Assembly: GCF_964204645.1 (NCBI RefSeq) | Contig: NC_134033.1 | Span: 12,278,155-12,342,154, forward strand | Direction of reading: 5' to 3' | Length of the DNA: 64,000 bases | DNA from: Tubulanus polymorphus | Taxonomy: Eukaryota; Nemertea; Palaeonemertea; Tubulaniformes; Tubulanidae | In this document: one piece after another, positions 19,006 to 32,351 of the stretch | Layout of the letters: every line of letters starts with the position of its first letter | How positions within the stretch are numbered: the first letter of the stretch is position 1 | The notes under the pieces: model-generated | What the model saw: only the letters and a program-made list of their open reading frames with translations | What the model was told of the DNA's origin: nothing | Database searches by the model: none | Program-made: the position numbers and the translations under genes

Positions 19006-20823
19006 AAGTTGATTGGTGCCATTGATTCTGATATTCAGAATTGTTTGATGTGATATGTGGCACCTTATAGCCAAAATGCTCGGGGATATTGTTACCGGAC
19101 TTAATACTAAACCACTGACAGCAGGTTACTGGCTAGGACATTGTCTATTTGAAAATGCACGTATGTGTAGGCTACGGACTGAAAATGGATTTCTAATAGA
19201 ACTTGAAGAATTTCATGTTTCCAAATGGTCTGGTTAATGAGTTTCCGAAATAGTGTTTGCCCAGGTAAGGAAGTCGACGACGGAAGGAAGACGTTGTATT
19301 TTGATAATTCGGGGCTCGGTTAGACCCCAGGAGTTTCGTTCCTAAAGACCCCAATAAATTATATCTAAATAAAATTCGGAAAGTTTTGGTTTTTTTTCAA
19401 TCGGTGGACGCTTGTTATTTGTGCGGCTGATGATACACGTACATTGAGGCTGCATCTCATGGCGGAGGAGGATTGTTCCATCTCGCGGAGACAAATTCAT
19501 TGATTCCGTATCTTGCTATGTCCCTAGTCTAGTACCTAGCCGGTAACAACGACTGGTATACAGACTTGCTATGTCCCGTACGCATTTCAGTCAACCCTTG
19601 ATAGAACGCCCCCTCAATTAGCGCCAGCCCTCCTTATGCCAGTTATTTTCTGAGAATGCCTTCCCGATTGAGTATCCGCGCCTGGCATGATGTCGCCGCT
19701 TTTTGACGCGTATCTTTTCCACATCATTTTTAGACGCCAGGAATACTCGAGGGATTAGCTTTAGACAAAACAGATCCCAAAATGAAATGCGGTGCCTGTT
19801 TTTTTGTGATTTTCATGGAATGACTAGTTTCGCCTTACTACTTATACAAGTTTCACATGTCTTGAAATGTGTTTGAAAAAACTACGAGAATGAATATAAG
19901 GCTATTTGCAATGCAAGGAATATTTCCATCTATCTTCTTATATTAGGGGAGCCGCCCCTTGGAAGAACCAGGATCCGCACCTGAGACGATAGAGAGATAG
20001 AGTTCATCGCTTTCCAAACAACCTTTTTTTCATTCGTGTAGTATTTTCAAATACACTTCAAGACTCCTCGACAACACCTGCAACAGTAAAATCAGCCTTT
20101 CCATGAATTCCACGCCCTCACTCTCACTCGCTCTAATAATGAGCGTTAGCTTCATTAACAGTTGCAAAAGTGGAACAAGTGCTTTTCTCCAAACAATGTA
20201 CTCCATATCGAATGAACCGAAGGCACATGTTCGATCCAGTTTAGAAACAAAGGGTAATTTGAATCGGTGCTTTGCCCGTGACTGTGATTCGTTGACGAAT
20301 ATGGGTAATAGATGCTTTTAATTAATTCGATTCACTTTTCGGTCTTGTTTCGAGGAACGACTCGAATGTAGTTGACGGATTCCCGCACGCGCCCAGAGGA
20401 AAACGAAAACGTAAGTCGACATCTTTTTAGACATTTCTCTCGTGGAGATGACGTCACAGTTGAGATAAAGTCTAGGAACGAGAATTGAGGAAGATTTTTT
20501 TCCTATTGTGGAAATGATTTCTCCTTGAATTGCGAAAGTTGTTTTTGTGAGATCTAATTGAGTTCAGGAAATAACAAAATTTGAAAGGAGAATTTTGGGA
20601 AATCAAATTGTTGAGAAAACAGTGAAACCGCGACGACAGGTTTTTGAGAAAGATCTCGTAATAGATTTGAACTTGTTTTAAATGTTTCGAATAACTTTTC
20701 AGTAGTTTGATTGTGGGTTTGTCTAGTTATTGTCTTCGTCACAATGCGAATTTCTACCTCTTCAGCATACAACAAACGTTACGTAAACGGAAGCCCTAAT
20801 CGTGTTTTTACAAACAGGTAAAA
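19006..20823. other. Intergenic DNA, GPALPP1 3' flank
   Basis: It holds the GPALPP1 3' UTR and poly(A) signals near 19.36 kb, then a partial MITE piece around 19588-19720. No further gene is seen. The last bases form an acceptor-like ACAAACAG just before the next start codon. Confidence 0.55.
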
Positions 20824-23800
20824 ATGCTGCGGTCGAGTGTTGCATCTATGATCATTATGACTGTCTGTTGCGGTTTACTGCAGCGGGTCGAATGCGGCGG
20901 AAAATGTTCCAGAAAATTGGACGTTACTTTCATTGTCGATCGACAAAGCTTCGACTTCGAAAAAGCGAAAGGTATCATCGCAGGATTTGTCGCGGACAAC
21001 TTTTATCTCGGTTGGTCAAATGTGATGGTAAGTATAGTTTAGTCGGGTGGGCAAGCACGCAGTTCATTCGCGCAGTTGGCTAAAGATTATTTTGAACAGG
21101 TTTACAGTAAATAAACTACGAGGGCCACAGATGGTGAAATAAAATTTCTAACTATGATTTTAACATCCAACAGGTGGCTGTCATACCTAGTCTACCGTAT
21201 TCAGAAGAGCCATCGCCTTCTGTGTTCACCGACAATCAGTTCTACTGCAACGAGAATTTCTCCGGCGAAATTTCAAAAATACGAGAGCCTGATAGCATGG
21301 GTGATATAAAATACACTACCCAACAACTACTGCTCGCCGCCGCTACCGACCCGGGTTATCGGCGCACTTCCGGTTACGGTCACGTGGTCGTGTTCGTAAC
21401 GAACGGCGGTGCGCACGTGTTGAACGACGGTTTCGATAAACTGCTCCGAAAAATTCGAAAACAGTTCGTCGAAATCAAATTCGTTACGACGCTCAGTTCG
21501 CTGAAGGATACGTTTGGAATGCAGGTGGTCACCGTCGATACAGCGAAAGATTTGACCGATGACGTTACGGCGCAACTGCGACCTTACGCTTGTAGACCGG
21601 TATTGGCGCAACCATACATCCAGGGTGAATATCCAAATAAGAACAAACTTTCACACTTATACTACGCATTATGTTATTGCTACCCACTCACTTCTTAAGA
21701 ATAACGTCATTGCATCTTATGGAAGTCAATATTGTAATTTGAAATTTTTAGAACTTCCCACCTCTTGTGCGGTGAACGATCAGTTTATGGATGTTGTTTA
21801 CGTTTTGGACGGTTCCGTCGAAAGCGGTTACGAAAATTTCCAGTTGCAAAAACAGTTCGTCATCAATTCATTGAAATACTTGAAGATCAGACCAAAAAAT
21901 GTCCAAGTAAGTCGCTCAAATCCAGCGCCGCATTTCATAGACGTTTCCTGATTTTAGGAAACGGAAAAATGTTTTGATTAAAGGCCTGCGGCATAAGGTT
22001 TACAAAGAGGATCGAGTTTGTATCATCCATAGCAGTCGACATCAAAATCCTGAGGAAACTTGCATATGCAAGAAATGCAGGAAATTCCACAAAAGCATCG
22101 ATGTTTCTCAATTTTCTGGGGACACCCTTTGGATTTCGGTGACACAAATTCCTTTTTATTTGAATTCGCCTCTCCCTGTTCTATGGAGAAGAGCCTTCTG
22201 CATATGGGTCCAGTATCTCTCCGGAACGAGGGAAGACTAACGCGTACCAGATCGATGTGCCATCCAATGCATTCATCACTTCTAATTTCAGATCGGAGCG
22301 ATAGTTTACTCAGATTCCCGGAAAACATCTACTTACATCTATCCACGGTGGGTTCTATGCAAAACTGACGTCGCAAAAGCAGTCTGGCGCTTACCATTTC
22401 TGGGCGGTACCGCTCGAGTGTCCGATGCAGTCAGATACATTTCGCGTCACGCAGAACTCATTTTTCGCCGAGGCGTCGAAAAGAAACGAATCGTTTTCAT
22501 CGGGAAATTCACTCCACGACTAAGGCTGGTAACTATTAGAAACGTGCCAAGAGTTCACCCTCTCCTTCCGAATGAGTCGATCTTGCCATTACCATCAGAT
22601 TCGAAGATCTGTCAGGAAAGGATGTCCGAATATACATTTCTAGCATTCATTTCGAAAACCTAACAAACACATTTTCTTTTCTAATTGTATGAAACATTTC
22701 TTTAGTGTAATCATAAAGACATGTAGAGGTTAAAGTGAATGTAAGCTTTAGTTATTCGAATTGACAGTTTTAAAATTCACCATCTGCAGGGAAAACTAGA
22801 CGAAAACTATGACATTTCGCTGGTGAACGTGGGAGGTTCGGCAACGGCGGAAGATCTGTCTAAATTTGTGTCCAGTGATCCGTCTGACTTGACAAGTGCC
22901 AGCGACTTCAAGCAACTCGTCTCAACCGAATTGCCTCTCGAGGTGCAAGTTTGCAACGAACCGATCCCCACTAAAGGTCAGGCTATTTTTCCGTGGCAAA
23001 ATATCTTATTTCGAATTGAATTTATCCTTAATTGAATCTGAATGAATTTGAATCAATGACAATATCATCTATTTATTAGAACCTGATGAATCTGCCGAAA
23101 AATCGAGTGATCCTTCAGGTAAAGCCCACGACACACGGCGAAACACGCAAACACAGAAACACGAGATCAAACATCTCGGAAACATCTATTTTTTTGAAAA
23201 TACAGTGAAACGCTCGGAGGCATGTTTCTGTCTCTTGTTTCCGTGTTTCTCTGCTTAGGAGTGTCGTCTTTCTCGGAGCAATTCCTTGTACATTATCTCC
23301 CAGTGCGATGGTACACATTTTGATGAATTTAAATCATTATTTTAGGTAAAAGGCCTCGGTCGTTGATGTTCGTTATTGACAATTCGATAAACACCGGTAA
23401 GAAGCCAGTCGCCGCGATGAGAAAAGCTCTTACGAACCTCGTCAAAAATCCAGACTTCACCGAAGACGATAAAATTACGGTATCAAAATTTTCAATTGCA
23501 TCCGTTTCTTTAGGGGTGGATTTAGGAGGTGGTTTCGGGGGTCGTCCGGATCCGGCCTGCCTTCCCCTGAGGTTAGTTACCCTTTTCGCCAAGACAGAGG
23601 TGGTTAATGCCTGCAAATCATTTGACACTCGTCCTTTCGGATGTATCCTTCAAAGCTAATACTGGGGTTGAGACTCCACTAGTGGCTTTGAGATTGTTGC
23701 TTTATCCGAGAAACGCCTTTTCTTTTCTCCTGGACCCCGGCCTTCCAATTTTCCTTTAGATCCGCCTTTTGTAGACTCAATCATGTACGTATGTATCATG

Positions 23801-26800
23801 ATTTCAGGTGGTGTCCCGGTGTGGGAGTAAAAAATTCGAAGTTGTTATCGAGGGGAACAGTTTGGTAGAGGAATTCGTACAGAAGATCAAAGCTATGAAA
23901 TACTGCGCCGAACAACCGCGAGTCGGAGACATTCTCGAAGATGCGATCAAAGTAGGTTCAGGCGTATTGGTCCAAATCTCCAGGGCTAGTTGCGCAGTCA
24001 TGACCAGTCTGAAACCTTATTATGGGTTTATACACAATCTAACAACTTTAGTCCGATCTTACGAATTTTTACTACTTTTAGACTGTGCAACTGGGAGCGG
24101 AGGTTTCTCAAATTTTTATTTAATACAATAGTCACAGTGTAGTTTCAATTATCACCTTGTCACCCAACTATCCACTGGAAAAACTGGCCCCTAAACGAAG
24201 TTATATCTAGTCCAATAATGATTATTTGTTTATTTCAGCAAGTTGATGATGGTTGTTTCCGACCGGGAGTGGCTGGTAAGGTCGTCCTAATGGGCGGATT
24301 TCAGCCCGCAAAAGCGAAAGATAACGCTTATGGGCGTTTGAAAAAATTGGCGGATCTAAGCAACACGTACTACGTGGGTAGCGGTAACGTGCAGGCCCGT
24401 AAACTGATGATATCAACTCTAGGCTCCGAAAAAGTAATTGATCCAGTGAAAGTCGGAGGCTTCGGAGTCGCTATTCAAAAGATTGCGAATGAAAAGGACC
24501 AAACAGGTATGATATTTGGCATCGTTTGCGGTTACCAGATCGCATTTCCACGGGTAACAGTTCGCATCTCTGTTGAGCACTGCAAGTTTTCACACTATAG
24601 CCACTGACAGTGGTCAGTTCTGTTTGACTGACCCGTGGCATACACTGATTACCGGGCATTTGGAAATGACAACTCCATGGTGTTGTTGTCGATTAAACTT
24701 AACTCTCCCGAACGTTTGTGTCTTTATGTCGATCTAATGTCGAGCACGGCTCCTAAGACTCATCGCCAAAGTATACATATATACAATTCTCATTTCAGTG
24801 ATGAAAAAGACGTTGAACGTACCGTCAGTGAGTAAAGAGGTTTGGGACATCGTCAAACCGTACGCGAGGCCGGCTCCCGCGGATCGTATCTGCGCGGACG
24901 ATTACGCCATGATACAATACGACAAGAAACTCGTCTGTCTCAGTTTGTACAAACTGATGAAGTTATTGCTACTGTCCACTAAACCGCAACCATCACACAT
25001 AAAAGTAAGTAGTCATTCGTTTTAGCTTGATCCGAATCTGTGTCCGCTACAAGAAGTGCTCCATAAACTTAAACGGACACAGCCCTGACCATCTCCGATG
25101 CAATTCGGCAAAAAAGAGCTTTAATTCCCTTGTTTGTGACGATGAGCTGCCACTAAGATAATTCGGAACCGCATGGTCGGGTGAATGACAGTTATTAAGG
25201 TATCGAGGGCCTTGGGTATTGTATTCCACCCTTTGCTGTTATGGGAGTGGGTAGAGTACCGTAGTTCTTATTGGACCACTCTTCAACTGTCACTATGCCA
25301 GCAACTGGGTATTTTATGAACAAACCATTCTCGTGGCCGATGGGTTGACTCTACCGTTATAAGCACTCACTGTTGAGGCGGTTGATTCGATAGTCTTTGA
25401 CATAAATTCTGTTCTCAGGTTTTAGAGCGGGTCGACACGAAGTCAAAGACGAAGCCGCTGAAAGTTGACGGCACGTGCGACGTGAACTATCGAAAAATCA
25501 CGAAAAAACGTCGCTCGGTCTGTGCCAAAATAGAATATACAATCGTCGATCTTTCCGAGAAGAAAACTAAGATAAAAGGAAAGTGTGAAAGGGGTTATAT
25601 ACCGGTCGACGAACTGAAGTGCGGCAAGGAGATTAATCAGAAAGATTTGAGATCGGTGGATAGTTCAGGCGGTTGTAAGCCCGGCTATTGGCAAGTGACA
25701 CTGAATATCGGTAAGGGTAATTCAGCTTACTGCGTTCCGCGAATAACTTCAAATATGAATATTTTGGGCAGTTTAAAAGCGATAACGGAAAAAGTCGCCA
25801 GTGGTATAAGACATGGGGGTAAAGCTGTGCAAGGTTTTGTTGCGGGTATAGCTAGGAATGGGTTAACTGGGGGTTTAAGTATGGGCTTCGGGGGGCCCAA
25901 AACGTCTGCTCAGGAAGCATCAGTTGGTCAACAAACCAGTCTTCAGCGATTCAATGTACCACCTCCACTATTACTGCGTGGGGGCGCTACGAGCAGCGGT
26001 GACAACGCCCAAGTGGTCCAGTCGATTGGATCGGGCGGCGGCGAAACGACAAGAAGGGTGGGTGCGAAAATTGTAGAAGGACAAGGAAACGGGCATGCGG
26101 ATTCAAATTCGGGTGGCAAACTGGAGGGGTTGGGGAAAATGGAAGCTGCAGCGACGGTATCAAGTGCGGTAGATGGGCAGTCTAGTGAGAGCACGGCGCC
26201 AGAGGGCACCACAAGTGGTGGAAAAACTAATATTGCGAGCTTGGGAAACAGCTTTATCACCGGTCAAAATATTGGTGGCAGCCAATCATTGAGCGGAACC
26301 TCAAGTAAGTTTGGTAAAATCGGAATTGGTAGTCACGGAATAGCTAGTCTGGTCAAGAATGGAGGTAATACCGCGCATGGTATATCTGCGGGTAAAGACG
26401 GGACTGGGTTAGTTTCGGGAAGCAAGGCTTTTGGTACGGGGAGTCAGCTCAGAAAAGTGTCTGCTCAGAAAATGGCGTCGCATCGAACTGAAACTCAACG
26501 ATTCCACGTAGCACCTCCGCAGTTGATAGGTGGTGGTGGAAATGGCGCTGGTGGAAACGGAAAAACGTCACGGGTGGCCGCAAAAATTGTTAAAGGACAT
26601 GGCTCTAGTCACGGCTGGAGGCATAAGGCGTTAGGAAACATGGTAGCACTTGGTCAAAGTGGTAAATTTGGATTGTCGAGCAGTGGCTCAACAAGTGGCG
26701 GAGGGAACACAATACAAGGTATGGCCACTGGAAAGGCTTTATCGGGTCTCGGAAATGCCAATTGGGCAAATTATTTGAATATGGGTAGTCAATCAGTGGG

Positions 26801-27062
26801 CAGAACGTCAAATCAGTTAGGTAAACTGGAAACCTTCAGTCAAGGAACTGGTGCCGCTGGTTCACGAGCGCACAAGACGTATTCGAGTAATTACAAATTA
26901 GGGCACAAGAGCGGTAAATCTAGCGAATGGGCCTCGGCGCACAACGGGGGTCAAAAAATAAAGACATTTAACGGGTTTTTGGGGACGAAAAAAGTCCATC
27001 ATCAAATGATTCAGTCTTTAAGGTCAGGCAAGAAAAATAACTTGCATCTTGGTTTAAAGTAA
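20824..27062 (+). CDS. Secreted protein with three vWA-like domains, a six-Cys module and a Gly/Ser-rich tail
   Basis: Eleven exons in continuous frame give 1222 residues: 20824-21027, 21174-21624, 21752-21906, 22292-22528, 22790-22976, 23080-23118, 23346-23479, 23808-23951, 24239-24506, 24799-25004, 25419-27062. A signal peptide (MIIMTVCCGLLQ) comes first. vWA-like domains span about 30-218, 219-411 and 424-606, each opening with a strand and Asp (TFIVDRQSF, VYVLDGSVE, MFVIDNSIN). Their metal-site DxSxS motifs are degenerate, so metal-dependent ligand binding is doubtful. A module with six Cys (about 695-780) follows. The Cys-free tail (about 790-1222) is rich in Gly, Ser, Lys and His and contains two related segments. 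The architecture suggests an extracellular matrix, biomineral or adhesive protein, like other invertebrate vWA matrix proteins. I recognise no specific orthologue. Confidence 0.88.
23513..23765. repeat. Dispersed repeat (CTTTTCGCCAAGAC family) in vWA-gene intron 7
   Basis: It runs from GTGGATTTAGGAGG through CCCTTTTCGCCAAGACAG to GGACCCCGGCC and TTAGATCCGCC. Related copies are at about 10660-10960, 39540-39790 and 62790-63056, with a diverged piece at 6665-6778. It starts about 34 bases after the exon 7 donor. Confidence 0.75.
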
Positions 27063-27835
27063 GAATTCATACCACGCTTGTAGTTGAGGCTCCTAATTGT
27101 TCACGGTGTTTGGTTTTTTAAGTCTGTTTAAGTTTTTAAGTATCAACTTATCGACGATATATTTAGTATACTTTGATCTAGTATTTCAATTCTATGTATT
27201 AAAATATGTAAAATTGTACGTAATAACTTGCATCCGATACTGATTAAATGATGTCATTGCAAAATTTGAATCGATTAGCGCAATGCCGAGCTGCTCCACT
27301 ACCAAACACTCCTGTTTACAAAGTAGTGCAGGTGTCTATTTGAGATCTCTACCTATAGCAAGGCCCGCGGCGGGAAGCAAGCCTCTACCGGCTGTCTGTA
27401 GATCTTTATAGAAAATAATAAACTCTTATTAGCAGAAAATATCACGAATTCACTTTTTATTTACGGCTGTATTGTCCATGTATAATGTCGGTACTGTTTT
27501 TCAGTAATTGCGAAATTTTCAAAAGTTCAGTGCCACCAGTGTTGTGTCAAATCTAGACCGCCAAGTGCTGTCCCTAGATATAACATTAACGGCAAATATA
27601 TGAACTAAACCGACAGCGAGATTCCTTGACTGTGGCATGCGAGGAAATAGTTAGTTCGCATAATTGCCGTTAACGTTACTCCTAGCGACAGCACATGACG
27701 GTTGATAATTCGATATTCTACTATATCGGGAAGTAACTCGATGGCCACAGCAACTTGAATTGCAGAGGTGATGCTCTTTAGGGGCTAAGGTTAAGTTTAT
27801 CTAATTCAAACCTTCGTTGGGAAATAACGAGCACC

Positions 27836-27910
27836 GGTGGTCTAGAGGAAAGACGTTACGCTAGCAACATACTGGCCCGGCCGGGTTCGAAACCCGCTTC
27901 TAAGTGTCCA
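27836..27910 (+). repeat. tRNA-derived SINE head
   Basis: A consensus A-box (TGGTCTAGAGG) and B-box (GGTTCGAAACC) sit at tRNA spacing, but the 3' side cannot pair with the 5' side as an acceptor stem. This is a pol III promoter of SINE type, not a tRNA gene. Its middle (AACATACTGGCCC) recurs near 57.42 kb. Confidence 0.6.
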
Positions 27911-28249
27911 TCTCTCTTCAATTTTGTTTGAATCGTCTTAGTTGTACACCTTCATACGCATGCGTTAGATCACAGTGAGTTAAGGTTAGGTTCCAGAACG
28001 CATATGAAAGAAAATCGACCCTTCTTGCTTTTTGGAACTGAGACTCAATGGCGAAGATAGAGACCGGTAACCAATCTATTCGGAACTAGCCCTAGCCTTC
28101 AAAAGGTGGTTGCGAGTGATTTGATATAGTCACAGCCCTCATGTGTGACGCATAGGTACCCTGGATCAGCTTCCAGACGAACATCTCTTTCTGCAGAAGA
28201 GTTATAACGGAGCGACGAAAAAACTCAATTAACATCATTTACAACTAAT

Positions 28250-28330
28250 AATAATATAATAGTTTATTATCGATAGATATAATAATAATAATAATAATAA
28301 TACTCAATAATAATAATAATTATCATAGTT
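28250..28330. repeat. TAA trinucleotide tract
   Basis: Imperfect AATAAT repeats with TATC interruptions, followed by AT-rich DNA to about 28400. Confidence 0.8.
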
Positions 28331-28539
28331 TAAGATGTAAATTATTATAATATTAATTAATATTTACAATATATTTTCTATTTACAATATTATATTAATT
28401 TCTATATCGTTACTATGTACAAGCGATTTTTTCTCGCTTTAAAATGTCGTCTCGCATCGAAAGAAGGGAATCGATGGACAACATAAGAATCAGAAACAAA
28501 ATTACAGGAAAAGTCTTTGATTACACACCGCCATTGGGA

Positions 28540-28610
28540 CAAATAGCAGTCTCGCGATGCCACCAGGTTCGAATCCCTGCTGAGACAGGACGAGATATCC
28601 CTTAATATCA
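28540..28610 (+). repeat. tRNA-derived SINE fragment
   Basis: The B-box GGTTCGAATCC is followed by CTGAGACAGGACGAG, matching the minus-strand copy at 10.04-10.11 kb. Confidence 0.5.
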
Positions 28611-29597
28611 TGAATAATATACTTTCTATAAACCGATCAGATCTCTACAAAATTCTTCAATTTTGACTCCCGCAATTAAATGATCTAAGGTTCTGCTTCA
28701 CTTATGGTTTTATTTGACTTTGTGGGTTTTATTCGACTCTGAACCCAGATCCACAGTTTGTTCATGCAGGTTTCATCAGGACTGTGGATCTAGGTTCACA
28801 GAGGTCGGTTTAATTTGATGCCGGTTCCACAGCTCCACCAAATTTTACAGTGTAAACTCTGCCTTAATCGGTGGCGATGGGAGACTGTAGAGTTGACTAG
28901 ATACTCAGTTGAGAATCAAGGAACTCAGTAGTATTGGGGCTGCTGTAAATATTTCACCGAGTCGAGAATCGGGGAACTCATCAGCATTGGGACTGATTTC
29001 TCTGACTTAAGAATCGGGATATGTGGTTAAGTTAACTGCAGATACCCTGTTGAGAATAATGGAACAGGTTTATCCAATTAGATTTACATGTAACTATAAT
29101 CTACTGAATCCAGTGTCGACGAGTGAAATCTTAAAACTCAGGACGAAGCTTTATCCGAATCAAAGCCAGTACCGAGTAAGGAAGCGTCTGCCGTATCTAA
29201 TTTAAAGCACGAATACAGATATCTACAGAACCTGTTTAAATGCCGAGCCGATTTCTCTAGTATTTCATCACTTATGTTGATTATTGCTCACACGAAAATG
29301 ACTGCTGTAGGTTTTTTTTTCATCAAAAAACATTTACAAAAATATTCCTAGCATTACGATATAACACGAAGACAGTATGTACAATGATAACCCGAATCTA
29401 CAACAAAAGCTCGTCGTTGGTTAATTCGATGCAGGGCGACGAAGGTAAATGCAAAGTATTTTCAATTGAGAAGAATAAGCCGTATTGCAGATTGACTATA
29501 GCGGTGTGCCCGTTATTCAACACACACCGCAGGGAATTCTTTTTTCTAAATTTTCAAATGATCTCCATCACTTTCCAGTATTAACAGCATAACTCGC

Positions 29598-29860
29598 TTA
29601 ACCCTTTCAGTGCGTCTACACCGCAGTGCGGTGTATGAATTGGTAATGGATTTTGCTAGAACACCGCACTGCGGTGTATTGATGTAATTAGTCTTTATCT
29701 CTATTGAAAGATGGCAGCACCTGTCAAACATGGTGAAATAATTACCTAACGATACACTGCGCCGCTGTGTAGACGCACTATAGTGCTATTCCCGTTATTC
29801 AACACACTAGGGTGGAATTTTCACATTTTCTCCAGCACTTAGGGTATTAATAAGTCAGCG
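29598..29860. mobile_element. piggyBac-type MITE, copy 2 (right end lost)
   Basis: It opens TTAACCCTTTCAGTGCG and has both near-palindromes, but the right terminal CAGCACTGAAAGGG is missing. A right-half fragment of another copy abuts it on the left at 29499-29597. Confidence 0.75.
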
Positions 29861-29996
29861 GGTCGGTTTGGATTTTCACTTATTTCGGACTAAAATTCCA
29901 GTCCCCTCTAGGTTATTTCTATTCAAATGAGAGAGCACATAATTCAGATTTCGTTTAACTCGGATAAAATTTTCCACCAGCCCCAGGTGATTCGAA

Positions 29997-30292
29997 TTAA
30001 CCCTTTCAGTGCTGACTAACTAATACCCTATAATGCTGAAGATAATTTGAAAATTCTGAAAAATTCCACCCTAGTGTGTTGAATAACGGGAATAGCACTA
30101 TAGTGCGTCTACACCCTGGCGCGGTGTATCGTCAGTTACTAATATTTCACTATATTTGACAGGTGCTGCTATCTTTCAAGAGAGATAATTAGTAATTACT
30201 AATTAAATCAATGCACTGCAGAGCGGTGTACTCGCAAAATCCATCACTGATTCGTACACCGCACTGCGGTGTAGACGCACTGAAAGGGTTAA
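29997..30292. mobile_element. piggyBac-type MITE, copy 3 (complete, inverted)
   Basis: TTAA at both ends, CCCTTTCAGTGC at the left and GCACTGAAAGGG at the right. It is in the opposite orientation to copy 2, about 135 bases away, so the pair can form a long hairpin. Confidence 0.85.
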
Positions 30293-31579
30293 GTGAGTTC
30301 TACTGTATCAGCACTGAGCTGGTTAAACTTTTAACCAACCTCCGGGCATCCGGCTGGTTGGTCTCCATAGTTCCACAAGCCAAGTTTTGAGTTAGGGAAC
30401 GAGGAACCGCTTTGCGAGATTATTGTTTTTTAATTACGAGGGACCACAGCGACGAAATTCCTACATTTTCGTTACGTTCATATTCACAACTATATACACA
30501 CTATTTGTACAACAGAGCCCACACGAACAACACCACCTGGTGGTCGACGCACGCATGAATAGGCGATAATTAATCAACGGACAGACACACGCCGTTAACG
30601 TTTCAGTCGAAACTAAAAAACAAAATCGCTATGACAACATCAACAAATACTCGTTATAACCAATAACAACATGTACGAAATAATAGTAATACAAGTAATA
30701 CAATTTGTGTTTAAAACACATTTTAAACCAATTCCCTTCACTTGGGTGAAGTCTGAAGGAATCACAAATTCACGAATACAATCTATCAAGTGACGAATAT
30801 TAAAACATCCCTTTCAGTAATGGGTCATTCGTAAAGTATAGTATGCAAAATACGTCTGATTTTCCAATTCACTGCAGGCGCAAGTCCGAGTTCAGATTTT
30901 GACCACTGCGCTGTAGAAAAGAGTACACTTTAAAATAGACACATTAAAGGAATCTCTCAGGGAGAAAAAGGTTGTACAGGTTGCCGATGAAACGATTTTT
31001 CGGGGCACAAGCCCCGCCTCTCATACCTAACTCAAAACCTCGTCGCAATTTGTTTACTTGGAAATTTGGCCTCATAAAACTTTTCAAACCTTTTCAAGGT
31101 TGTTTTTGAGCTATTTCAGCCTTCCTTCAAGAGGGGCATCGAAGAGCAGTTGAGCTCTTAGCAAAGGTAGAAACTACTCTCAAATAGTCGGCATCCTATA
31201 TCTTACAGTAAATTCTGGTTTTACAATTATTTCCTATTTGATCGGTTTCAACTCCCGATGATGAAAACAGTAATGTGGTTTATTCGTTTATTTTTTTGGC
31301 ACACATAAAACTCGTTATCCGTCGCGACGATGGCACAATTCAGCTAGGCCTACTACTGAATCAATACGTTCATCTTACAAAAGACAAACGACGTTCGTAT
31401 AAAACGTTCCGCTCGGGTTCACTCCGGGCAACATCTTTCATATTTCAGTATGCATCAAACAAATCAAATCAGTATTTCTTGTTATAACAAATACTGAAAA
31501 TCAGGAACAATTGCGTGCTCTGTAAATCTGGAGAGATGGGTCCCGTTCACTGTTGATTGCAACTGAATTGTTAATCACC

Positions 31580-31740
31580 CAGTGTTTTCAATAAGAGCCA
31601 GGTCCCGGGTCCCAGACCCGTCTGTCGTTTTTTAAGGACCGACCTGTTTTTTCAAAGCAGCTTTCGTTTCAGGGACTGTGACATATTATGGGACCCTCCT
31701 GTTTTTCGAAGGGGGCTTCTTAATTTCTTACTAAAAACAG
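31580..31740. mobile_element. hAT-like MITE, copy 1
   Basis: It begins CAGTGTTTTCAATAAGAG and ends TTACTAAAAACAG, flanked by a 5-bp duplication TCACC (31575-31579 and 31741-31745). It is the same family as 36660-36850. Confidence 0.75.
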
Positions 31741-32351
31741 TCACCCCATCTGGTGATGTATACCGGTACCCTATTCGCGGACGCCTCATTGTTTTGGCTA
31801 TAATGTTTATGGTAATGGCTATGTATATGTGGTTTTTATATTACGCATCGACTATACGCCGACTGGTATTGCATTGTGCTCATAGATTTAAAGAATTATA
31901 ATACACATTTGATAACGCGTCTCGTTAAACCCCCCCAGCCCCCGCCAGCGATCTTTTCATATCTTTTGACATGACAGAACATCTGTATTTCCACTTGGGA
32001 CTAAATCAAAATTAACCGAAATACCGCCACGACTGGTGTGGATGTGGGCAGTATATCGATGGTTGACTGTAACCAATTTTTAACTGTGAAATTCATTCTA
32101 GTATATAACCGATTGGTGCTAAAAAATAAGACTTTGCGCATAAAGATTACACAAATCCGATATCTGTATTCCGACAGCATATTCAGTAAATTTCGTCGCG
32201 AGACGGCATAAGTCGGAATGAATCGTTAAATCCCAATCACCGTGTTCCGATGACATCTATCTCGTAAATTTCGACGCGAACTAGTTTTGAGATGGCGGTG
32301 GTGGGGGTCAGCATCGACGGCGGCGGTCTCCACCAGGGGTCAGCGTCGACA

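Larger units (their letters stand above)
27063..32351. other. Gene-free, repeat-rich interval
   Basis: After the vWA-gene stop a possible AATAAA lies near 27416. The interval holds SINE-like blocks (27.84 and 28.54 kb), a TAA-repeat tract (28250-28330), tandem-like ACTGTGGATC repeats (28.69-28.86 kb), piggyBac-type MITEs (29.5-30.3 kb), an hAT-like MITE (31.58 kb) and a MITE fragment (32.02 kb). Open frames are short and unrelated to known families. Confidence 0.7.

Noticed and set aside
25943-26260. 105-codon minus-strand frame, Pro/Ser-rich
   Set aside because: Antisense shadow of the Gly-rich tail of the vWA-type gene.
27836-27910. Possible tRNA gene with good A and B boxes
   Set aside because: The acceptor stem cannot pair, and its central segment recurs elsewhere in the window, so it is a SINE.
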